This document shows positions 1-6,200 of a stretch of DNA of 8,377 nt, one piece after another (within the stretch, counting starts at the first letter, position 1; every line of letters starts with the position of its first letter). The position numbers and the translations under genes are program-made. Under the pieces are notes generated by a model. The model searched no databases, was not told the DNA's origin, and saw only the letters and a list, made by a program, of their open reading frames with translations. Source of the stretch: a bacterium BMS3Bbin07 (lineage in GTDB: Bacteria; Nitrospirota; Thermodesulfovibrionia; Thermodesulfovibrionales; JdFR-85); the NCBI GenBank assembly GCA_002898135.1, contig BDTQ01000232.1:1-8377 (forward strand), read 5' to 3'.

Positions 1-12
1 GGTGAACTTCTG

Positions 13-1092
13 ATGCACAGGATAACACTTATTCCGGGTGATGGCGTTGGTCCTGAGATAACAGAGGCTACTGTCAGGGTAATAGAGGCAACCGGTGTCC
101 CAATAGAGTGGGATGTGCAGGAGGCCGGTGAGGATGTTTATAAGAGCGAAGGGACTCCCCTTCCCGAGCGTGTTATTGAATCTATAAGAAAGAACAGGGT
201 TGCCATCAAGGGGCCTGTTACCACACCTGTCGGCAAGGGGTTCAGGAGTGTCAATGTTACATTGAGACAGACCCTCGACCTCTATGCATGTCTGAGACCG
301 TGCAGGGCCTTTAAGGGTGCACGGACTAAATTCGAAGGGTTAAACCTTGTAGTTGTAAGGGAAAACACCGAAGACCTCTATGCCGGTATCGAGTTTGCCA
401 AGGGTTCTCAGGAGGCATTGGGGTTGATCGATTACATTGAGAAGGCTGCCCGGAAGCGGATAAGGGAAGATTCCGGGATAAGTATCAAGCCTATATCCGT
501 ATTTGGTACAGAGAGAATAGTGAGGTTTGCCTTTGAGTATGCCAGGGCCAATGGAAGAAAAAAGGTTACGGCAGTGCATAAGGCGAATATCATGAAATTC
601 TCTGACGGGCTCTTCCTTGATGTGGCAAGGGAGGTCGCTGCAGATTACCCGGATATCGGGTTTGAGGACAGGATTATTGACAATATGTGCATGCAGCTTG
701 TGCAGAAGCCTGAGTTATATGATGTCCTTGTGCTGCCGAACCTTTACGGGGATATTGTTTCAGACCTTGTTGCCGGTCTTATCGGGGGACTGGGGCTTGC
801 GCCCGGGGCCAATATAGGCAAGGATATAGCGGTTTTTGAGCCTACCCATGGCAGTGCTCCCAAATATAAGGGACTGAACAAGGTGAACCCCCTTGCCATG
901 ATCCTTTCAGGAGTGATGATGCTGAGGCATATAGGCGAGCGTGAGGCTGCCGAGCGTCTTGAGAAGGCCGTGGCCGAGGTTATAGAGGAAGGCAAGAGCG
1001 TGACCTATGATATGAAACCCGCTGCTGATGACCCTGCTGCCGTCGGGACCTCGGAGGTGGCGGATGCGATTATCGAGAAAATGGCACGGTGA
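13..1092 (+). CDS. icd: Isocitrate dehydrogenase, short (~36-40 kDa) beta-decarboxylating type, NAD(P)-dependent
   Basis: Oxidatively decarboxylates isocitrate to 2-oxoglutarate (or the reverse in a reductive TCA cycle) in the cytoplasm. The 359-residue protein starts with the family's IPGDGVGPE (7-15). Isocitrate-site residues are visible: SVNVTLR with S79, N81 and R85, then R95, R116, Y123, K190 in VHKANIMK, D223, and D247/D251 in LYGDIVSD. The serine/asparagine loop argues for isocitrate rather than isopropylmalate as substrate. The coenzyme loop [12 protein letters not shown] (276-287) carries K284-Y285, the pair that contacts the NADP 2'-phosphate in E. coli Icd, whereas NAD enzymes usually have Asp-Ile there. 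Y332 matches a third NADP contact, but the fourth (Arg) is Pro336. Cofactor preference is therefore inferred as NADP-leaning. Start: ATG at 13 fits the family N-terminus, with GGTGA at 1-5 as a possible ribosome site. The frame is open to the window edge, and TGA at 3-5 could end an upstream gene. Confidence 0.93.
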   Translation: MHRITLIPGDGVGPEITEATVRVIEATGVPIEWDVQEAGEDVYKSEGTPLPERVIESIRKNRVAIKGPVTTPVGKGFRSVNVTLRQTLDLYACLRPCRAFKGARTKFEGLNLVVVRENTEDLYAGIEFAKGSQEALGLIDYIEKAARKRIREDSGISIKPISVFGTERIVRFAFEYARANGRKKVTAVHKANIMKFSDGLFLDVAREVAADYPDIGFEDRIIDNMCMQLVQKPELYDVLVLPNLYGDIVSDLVAGLIGGLGLAPGANIGKDIAVFEPTHGSAPKYKGLNKVNPLAMILSGVMMLRHIGEREAAERLEKAVAEVIEEGKSVTYDMKPAADDPAAVGTSEVADAIIEKMAR

Positions 1093-1112
1093 AATATACA
1101 GGAAGTTGTAAA

Positions 1113-1135
1113 CACAGAGACACAGAGTCACAGAG
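1113..1135. repeat. CACAGAG triad, left copy
   Basis: Three CACAGAG heptamers start at 1113, 1121 and 1129, an exact 8-nt period. It is the reverse complement of the CTCTGTG triad at 1350-1372, so the two bracket the spacer as an inverted pair. Confidence 0.8.
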
Positions 1136-1163
1136 AAAGAATAATTTTTTTAACACTGATGAA

Positions 1164-1294
1164 CTCGTAAAAAGTCCATGACTGTCATTGCGAGGAGCAA
1201 AGCGACGAAGCAATCTTTTTTAAAATCAGACAGATAGAGATTGCTTCGCTCCGCTCGCAATGACAAGAAACGCTGCTTTCTGACTTTTTACGAG
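1164..1294. mobile_element. 131-nt palindromic, MITE-like element
   Basis: The ends are a perfect 13-bp inverted repeat, CTCGTAAAAAGTC at 1164-1176 and GACTTTTTACGAG at 1282-1294. Inside, 1183-1216 and 1238-1265 form a second, imperfect inverted repeat: the arms share TGTCATTGCGAG and CGAAGCAATCT and differ by a 6-nt indel and a few bases. The 21-nt centre is A/T-rich. There is no coding capacity. The direct repeat AACACTGAT occurs at 1152-1160 and 1301-1309, just outside the ends, as a possible 9-bp target duplication, though 3 and 6 extra bases separate it from the arms. TGTCATTGCGAG-type palindromes recur in intergenic DNA of many bacterial genomes, from memory. Mobilisation in trans is inferred from structure only. 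Confidence 0.65.
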
Positions 1295-1300
1295 AATATC

Positions 1301-1330
1301 AACACTGATTTTTACATAATTTTCAGTGTT
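1301..1330. repeat. AACACTGA / TCAGTGTT inverted repeat
   Basis: AACACTGA (1301-1308) and TCAGTGTT (1323-1330) form an 8-bp stem around a 14-nt AT-rich loop. The first arm is one copy of the direct repeat flanking the 131-nt element. There is no downstream U-tract, so it is not called a terminator. Confidence 0.55.
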
Positions 1331-1349
1331 TAGTATGCTCTATGTTTTT

Positions 1350-1372
1350 CTCTGTGCCTCTGTGCCTCTGTG
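1350..1372. repeat. CTCTGTG triad, right copy
   Basis: CTCTGTG starts at 1350, 1358 and 1366 (8-nt period) and is followed by GTTAAAG. It is inverted relative to the triad at 1113-1135 and resembles the CTCTGCG triad at 2401-2425, which is followed by GTGAAA, so all three look like one repeat family. Confidence 0.8.
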
Positions 1373-1408
1373 GTTAAAGTCAGCTTTTATTCTTGCATTT
1401 TCTAAGAC

Positions 1409-1413
1409 GGGAG
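1409..1413 (+). promoter_or_regulatory. Ribosome binding site of mdh
   Basis: GGGAG lies 7 nt before the TTG at 1421. Together with homology beginning at residue 1, this fixes the non-ATG start. Confidence 0.65.
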
Positions 1414-1420
1414 ATAGAGA

Positions 1421-2359
1421 TTGAGAAAACAGGTTACAGTTATAGGGGCTGGAAATGTGGGAGCTACGCTTGCACAGCTTATTGTGCAGTCGGGCCTGTC
1501 TGATGTCGTTCTGTATGATATTGTTGAGGGGATGCCTCAGGGCAAGGCCCTGGACATGATGGAGGCATCTCCGCTGTGGGATGTCAACGTTAATATCAGG
1601 GGTGCTAATGATTTAAAGGATATCGCCGGCTCCCATATAGTCGTGATTACCGCAGGGGCTGCAAGAAAGCCCGGCATGTCAAGGGATGACCTGCTGAATA
1701 TAAATGCCGGTGTTGTCAGGACTGTCAGTAAGGGAATTGCAGAATATTGTCCTGGGAGCATTGTCGTTGTTGTGACAAACCCCATGGATGTAATGGCCCA
1801 GTTGTGCCGGGTGACGACCGGTTTTCCTGCTGAGAGGGTTATGGGAATGGGTGGTGTCCTTGATTCGGCCAGGTTCAGGACGTTTGTTGCAGAAGAATTA
1901 GGTGTTTCACCTCAGGATGTTGACGCCCTCGTGCTGGGTGGTCACGGAGACCAGATGGTTCCCATGCCAAGATATACTACAGTGAGGGGGGTGCCGGTAA
2001 CAGACCTGCTCCCTGCCGGAAAGATCGAATCATTGAGTGAGAGGACAAGAAACGGTGGAGCAGAGATAGTTGCACTCCTTAAAACCGGGAGTGCATATTA
2101 TGCCCCGGCAGCTTCTGCATTTCAGATGGTCAGGGCTATATTGCTTGACGAGAAGAGGGTAGTGCCGGCAGCAGCCTGTCTAAACGGTGAATACGGAATT
2201 GACGGCCTGTATGCAGGTGTGCCTGTTGTTCTTGGCTCTGAGGGTGTTGAGAGGATTATAGAGCTTCAGCTTGAAGGGGATGAGAAGAGTTCCTTTGAAA
2301 GATCGGTTCAGGCAGTAAAGGGGCTTATTGAGAAGATAGGATTAGTGATTGACCATTGA
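1421..2359 (+). CDS. mdh: Malate dehydrogenase, NAD-dependent, LDH-like type
   Basis: Interconverts malate and oxaloacetate with NAD(H) in the TCA cycle; cytoplasmic, with the family usually tetrameric. The 312 residues match the usual length. The Rossmann loop GAGNVG is at 9-14, and D33 at the end of the second strand indicates NAD rather than NADP. The mobile substrate loop ARKPGMSR (81-88) has R82 where lactate dehydrogenases have Gln, which separates malate from lactate enzymes, plus R88. The catalytic set follows as D148 and R151 (LDSARFR), N120 and H175 (GGHGDQMVP). The start is TTG at 1421; the family N-terminus begins exactly there and no in-frame ATG precedes it usefully. The last codons (VIDH, stop) lie inside an ATT heptamer repeat that continues downstream. 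The gene follows icd on the same strand, but the 328-nt repeat spacer makes simple co-transcription uncertain. Confidence 0.96.
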   Translation: MRKQVTVIGAGNVGATLAQLIVQSGLSDVVLYDIVEGMPQGKALDMMEASPLWDVNVNIRGANDLKDIAGSHIVVITAGAARKPGMSRDDLLNINAGVVRTVSKGIAEYCPGSIVVVVTNPMDVMAQLCRVTTGFPAERVMGMGGVLDSARFRTFVAEELGVSPQDVDALVLGGHGDQMVPMPRYTTVRGVPVTDLLPAGKIESLSERTRNGGAEIVALLKTGSAYYAPAASAFQMVRAILLDEKRVVPAAACLNGEYGIDGLYAGVPVVLGSEGVERIIELQLEGDEKSSFERSVQAVKGLIEKIGLVIDH

Positions 2360-2403
2360 CGATTTTCTATTTCCGATTGATTATTGACTATTGATGATTT
2401 CTC
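2348..2403. repeat. Degenerate ATTGAYN heptamer array at the mdh 3' end
   Basis: Eight consecutive 7-mers in perfect register all begin with ATT: ATTGACC, ATTGACG, ATTTTCT, ATTTCCG, ATTGATT, ATTGACT, ATTGATG, ATTTCTC. Five fit ATTGAYN. The first two units encode the last mdh residues and its TGA stop, so the array overlaps the coding end. Confidence 0.65.
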
Positions 2404-2425
2404 TGCGAACTCTGCGTTCTCTGCG
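2401..2425. repeat. CTCTGCG triad
   Basis: CTCTGCG starts at 2401, 2410 and 2419 (exact 9-nt period) and is followed by GTGAAAAA. It is the sister of the CTCTGTG triads around 1113 and 1350, with C for T at the fifth base and one extra spacer base. Confidence 0.75.
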
Positions 2426-2467
2426 GTGAAAAATCACTAATAGAATAGAAATTTTTCAGCAAAGGAA

Positions 2468-2596
2468 CACACCCCTTAATCCCCTCTTTTTAGAGGGGAA
2501 AGTTTGAGACATTCCTGGTCATATCGGAAGGAGCGACAGAGAGGTAAACAGGGAGTGTATAACTCCCCTCTAAAAAGAGGGGGTAGGGGGTGTGTG
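2468..2596. repeat. 129-nt inverted repeat with hairpin ends
   Basis: The left arm (2468-2499) and right arm (2564-2596) are near-perfect reverse complements: CACACCCCTT at the left mirrors GGGGGTGTGTG at the right. Each arm also contains its own 7-bp hairpin: CCCCTCT/AGAGGGG with a TTTT loop (2481-2498) and with an AAAA loop (2565-2582). The 64-nt centre has no ORF or evident symmetry. The arms can pair with each other or fold separately, a form typical of non-autonomous palindromic elements. The TTTT is in a loop and not after a stem, so this is not a canonical terminator, although it may still slow transcription leaving mdh. Confidence 0.7.
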
Positions 2597-2680
2597 AAGA
2601 ACGGGTTTTTACTGGTTAACCGATTGATGTTGCAAATGAGCATGTCTCTCTGAATAGTTGCCGGGTTAATAATAGTTCAT

Positions 2681-2709
2681 ATGTCAATTAATAATAACTG
2701 CTGTATAAC
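2681..2709 (+). promoter_or_regulatory. Candidate sigma70-type promoter for ndk
   Basis: ATGTCA (2681-2686, 4/6 match to the -35 box) lies 17 nt before TATAAC (2704-2709, 5/6 match to the -10 box) in an AT-rich stretch. Transcription would begin near 2716, leaving a leader of about 18 nt. The -35 is poor, so this is tentative. Confidence 0.35.
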
Positions 2710-2717
2710 GAAAGAAT

Positions 2718-2724
2718 GAGGAGG
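2718..2724 (+). promoter_or_regulatory. Ribosome binding site of ndk
   Basis: GAGGAGG is a strong Shine-Dalgarno 9 nt before the ATG at 2734. It overlaps the earlier in-frame ATG at 2716, which therefore cannot use it. This decides the start. Confidence 0.85.
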
Positions 2725-2733
2725 AATCAGTAT

Positions 2734-3159
2734 ATGGAGAGGACGCTTTCAATTGTTAAGCCTGACGGGGTTAAGAAGAACCTTGTTGGAGAAGTGGTTG
2801 GCAGGTTTGAGAAAAACGGATTGAGGGTTGCAGCACTCAAGATGATAAGGCTGAGCAGGGATGAAGCAAAGGGTTTTTATATAGTCCATAAGGAGAGGCC
2901 GTTTTATGAGAGCCTTACTGATTTCATGTCTGAAGGGCCCATTGTTGTGATGGTCCTGGAGGGTGAGGATGCCATCGCAAAGGTTAGGGGAATAATGGGA
3001 GCCACAAACCCAAAAGAGGCTGCACCAGGGACAATAAGGGCGGATCTGGCCTCTGATATAGAGAGGAATATAGTCCATGGCTCTGACTCCCCTGAGTCTG
3101 TAAAATATGAGATAGGCTATTTTTTCTCTTCCCTTGAGATGGTTAATGCCGGTCAATAA
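2734..3159 (+). CDS. ndk: Nucleoside diphosphate kinase
   Basis: Transfers the gamma-phosphate from ATP to other NDPs/dNDPs through a phosphohistidine; cytoplasmic. The 141-residue protein has the usual family length and begins [12 protein letters not shown], with K9 in the phosphate site. Active-site residues are all present: Y49, F57, R85 (VRGIMG), R102 (TIRADLA), N112 and the catalytic H115 in NIVHGSDS. The C-terminal EIGYFF follows normally. An ATG 18 nt upstream (2716) is in frame, but it overlaps the ribosome binding site and would add six residues (MRRNQY) ahead of the conserved start, so 2734 is chosen. The gene stands alone in its spacer context and converges on the pilus operon. Confidence 0.96.
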   Translation: MERTLSIVKPDGVKKNLVGEVVGRFEKNGLRVAALKMIRLSRDEAKGFYIVHKERPFYESLTDFMSEGPIVVMVLEGEDAIAKVRGIMGATNPKEAAPGTIRADLASDIERNIVHGSDSPESVKYEIGYFFSSLEMVNAGQ

Positions 3160-3161
3160 GA

Positions 3162-3194
3162 TAAAAAAGACCCCCGCCCCTTAAAGGGGCGGGG
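3162..3194 (-). terminator. Rho-independent terminator of the pilus operon, possibly bidirectional
   Basis: A 9-bp all-GC stem, CCCCGCCCC (3172-3180) with GGGGCGGGG (3186-3194), closes a TTAAA loop. Read on the minus strand it is followed by GTCTTTTTTAT, a proper U-tract, 40 nt after the pilY1 stop. On the plus strand it lies 12 nt past ndk but is followed only by TTATATAA, so termination of ndk would be weaker. Confidence 0.85.
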
Positions 3195-3233
3195 TTATAT
3201 AAGGAGGAGGTTTGGGGTTGAGCACTCTATTTG

Positions 3234-6200
3234 CTACCGGATTCCGCCACTTTTGAAGCGCTGTATATAGTTGTAAGGCTTAATCGGAGCGTCAAGTTCA
3301 AACTCTTTAATCTCGCCTGTTGACGTCTGTGCAAAACCTTTAATGGTGCCTTTTTTGGTTATCATTCCAACTATGCTTGACGGTGCGCCCCTGCCTATGT
3401 CCTTTCTCCTGTCAACAGTGGGCTTGCCGGTACCCTTGTCTTCCACAAATACATGACTTCTGAAGGCGGTTCCGGTCTCATAATATACAACGTAAACATT
3501 GCTCTCTCCTTCAGGAGAACACAGATTGGTGTCAGGCAGGTAAGTTGCCCAGGCAACGAGACCTCCCATGACCAGGGGTTTTACAAAGTTCCTCTCTCCC
3601 GATATCGGGAAGTCTATATACCAGCCATCGGATGAATTAATTGAACTGATTAGTTCCGTCCAGTTGGAAGCACCAGTGACCCCTGCTATGGTGCCACCCC
3701 CTACAGAGACAACGGCATTGCTTACATTGAGCAGGTTTCCCTGGGAGACGGTATCAGTACATGAGTAATTGTCGGAGATCCAGGGTTTACAGATGTCCTT
3801 TATTCCGTAAAAAGCCTGCTGGTCGGTGTTTTCCTTGTCTGACTGGTCAAGGAATTTCCCGGTGCCGAAGAATACCCACAGGTTGCCGTCTCCATCCAGT
3901 GATGCAGAGGGTGAAGCTGTCACAGGTCTACCCGGGTTATAAAGTGTTGAGAGGTTCCAGGTAGCGGGATCCGAGCTATTCTGTGTTACCAGCCTTAACA
4001 TCTTCCCCTGCCACGCGTTTCCCTGTTCATATGCCGTGCCCATATAAACCACGTCGGAAGTTTGATCATTGTTTACATCTACTGAAATGGCGTCTGCCAT
4101 AAAGGAATTGTTATTCCCTGAAGGGAATTTTTTCCAGTAGTTTCCAGAGAGATTCCAGTCGGAAACCACGCCGTATGTCCCTGTTAAATCGAGGATATAG
4201 ACTGAGCCTTTGGTGCTGCGGGAACATTTGACATCCGTTGTCGGCCCCGATCCGAAGACGGTGAACCATTTATCAGCGCCTACTTTCACGATAGCGGGAT
4301 AGACGGAAGTAAAGCCGAGGTTGTCATCGGTGAACGTCCACAGGAGTGTTGGTTCCTTTTCAGGGTCAGTGATATCCAGCGCAAAATATGTTGACCTGAA
4401 GGTCCTGTTTTCCGTGCCTGATCCAAAGTCGTCTGTTACACATATAGGCTTGCCTCCATATCGCATTCCGCCTATAAGGATTGTACCCCATCCGCCGGGA
4501 TGGGCATCGTCAGTAGGGTCGAAAATCCTGACATCGGCAATCCTTGGTTTCAGATCCACGTAATAGACATGAGTATAGTCAGGATCAGTGAGCCATTTTA
4601 GCTGGGGCAGCAGGTCCCTTGGGATAAATGACCATACTTCTTCGCCAAGATTGTAAGTGCCTGATGAGCATTCCGAATCGCTGATGATTCCGTCGCTGTT
4701 GCCGTCACCACCAATACAGAATTTATTGATATTCGCACCGGCGTCGTTTTGCAGGTCATAAAACCCTCCATTAAACGCATGGAGCATACCGTCATTGGCG
4801 CCTGCATAGACAACCGTCCTCCGGTTATAGTATTTATTCCTGAATGCTGCATATGTATTGTCATAAATATAAAACTTCTCGTTGGGCCGTGCCACACTTG
4901 TAGGTGTGGAATAGATTATATCCCCCAGTTTCCATGTAGCTGTTTGCCCATCGATGGTGCGTGTCCGTGACCTGTATCCGTCAGGATGGCCGGAGTCGGT
5001 TACACCGCTAAGGTCGTCTCCACGTATCCAGTTGATAATATTTTCTGCCTCTGTGTTGTCTGCCGCCCTCAGGAACGGCCTTAGGGTGGAGGCGTTGGAG
5101 GCAGAGAACCCGTTTGTAAGGAGTGTTGAGCCGTTTTCTGTGGTGTAGATATTCCTGTCAGCAGGGTCTCTTTCAAATAAAAGCCTTCCTGCCTCCCACA
5201 ATGGGGTTATATCATTAAACTCTATAGCGTCAACTTTCCGGTCGTTGGTGCATGTATCGGTATTGATCCTGCCGTCGCCATCCGAGTCAATGCAGTCAAA
5301 GAAGCCGTTTTCATCTGCATCTCTAAACCGGTCGACCATGACCTTTTTTTCTGCCTCATTAAACCATGTCCGTATTATCAGGTCTGTCCCGAGGTCAAGG
5401 CTGTTATTACCATTCGTATCTTCTCTCAGATTTCCATAAGCATCAATCGATAATCCCTGTAGATAGCCAAGCCACTTTACCTCATTGAGTCCCTCCATCT
5501 TTGATGGATAGAAATAAGCCTGGTAAACCGCACCTTCACCCTCGCCTGTTGTTGTAAGCACGCTTACCGCAGTTCCTGAAAGGACACGGCTGAGGATGCC
5601 GGTGAGTGCATTAATAAGTGCATTCTCAAGGGCATATCCTTCCTGGGCCTCAAAATAATTGTCAGGGTCTCCATCTCCGTTTTTGTCGTACTCCTCGGGA
5701 ATATCCGGGAGGAAGTCTCCGTTCAGGTCTTCGAACCCGCCGTTTTTTGCCGCCTGTTTCAGAAGCCGGCGGCCATCAGGGGATCCCCCGGTGAAGGCTG
5801 CATATACGAAATATGATGTAATATACTGGTCTCCTTTCAGGTTGGGTCTCAGGTCCCTGTACTTGCCGTTTGAAACATCAGCACGGCCCCAGAGAGCGAT
5901 GTCGTCTATGTAGTGTGAACCCTTTGATGACCAGAAATAATCCGGCCCGGCCCACGGGGGTACCGGGGCTGATCCGTCTGTATAGTCCGGATAATATCCC
6001 TCTATCTCCGACGGTAACATCAGGTCATATGTCGGTTCTCCATCTGTAATAACAAGGACAAAGCTCTTTGCGCACCAGACATAATCTGCCTGTCCACCTG
6101 ATCCCGTGCCAAAATTAAACGGGTCTGCAGTGGCTCCCACCCTGTATGAGTTACTATTGGATGAATAATATCTCGGGCCGGTATCACCGGTTGTGCTGTC

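Larger units (their letters stand above)
1093..1420. other. Repeat-filled spacer between icd and mdh, no gene
   Basis: This 328-nt AT-rich stretch has no credible coding frame. It holds two inverted CTCTGTG/CACAGAG triads at its outer edges, a 131-nt palindromic element in its centre and short AACACTGA repeats between them. No clear icd terminator with a U-tract and no convincing mdh promoter could be picked out. The last 45 nt before mdh hold only a Shine-Dalgarno sequence that I can support. Confidence 0.8.
2360..2733. other. Repeat-filled spacer between mdh and ndk, no gene
   Basis: This stretch of about 370 nt has no credible ORF. It contains the rest of the heptamer array, a CTCTGCG triad, a 129-nt hairpin-ended inverted repeat, a small GGTTAACC palindrome (2614-2621), a weak candidate promoter and the ndk Shine-Dalgarno sequence. 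Genes such as sucCD that sometimes sit near mdh are not here. Confidence 0.8.

Noticed and set aside
340..1131. Minus-strand and alternate-frame open frames within icd
   Set aside because: icd has all catalytic motifs in its own frame; the others have no family features.
1113..1372. CRISPR-like array from the short regularly spaced repeats
   Set aside because: Repeats are 7 nt with 1-2 nt spacers, present as triads in inverted orientation; there are no spacers of CRISPR size and no cas genes.
1373..1420. Promoter for mdh just upstream of its start
   Set aside because: AT-rich stretches are present, but no -35/-10 pair with reasonable matches and spacing could be defended.
2716..2733. Upstream ATG giving ndk six extra residues
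   Set aside because: It overlaps the GAGGAGG ribosome site and precedes the conserved N-terminus; the ATG at 2734 has correct spacing.
2749..3156. 135-codon open frame antisense to ndk
   Set aside because: It lies fully opposite a clearly conserved gene, has no recognisable family features, and is explained by ndk codon composition.
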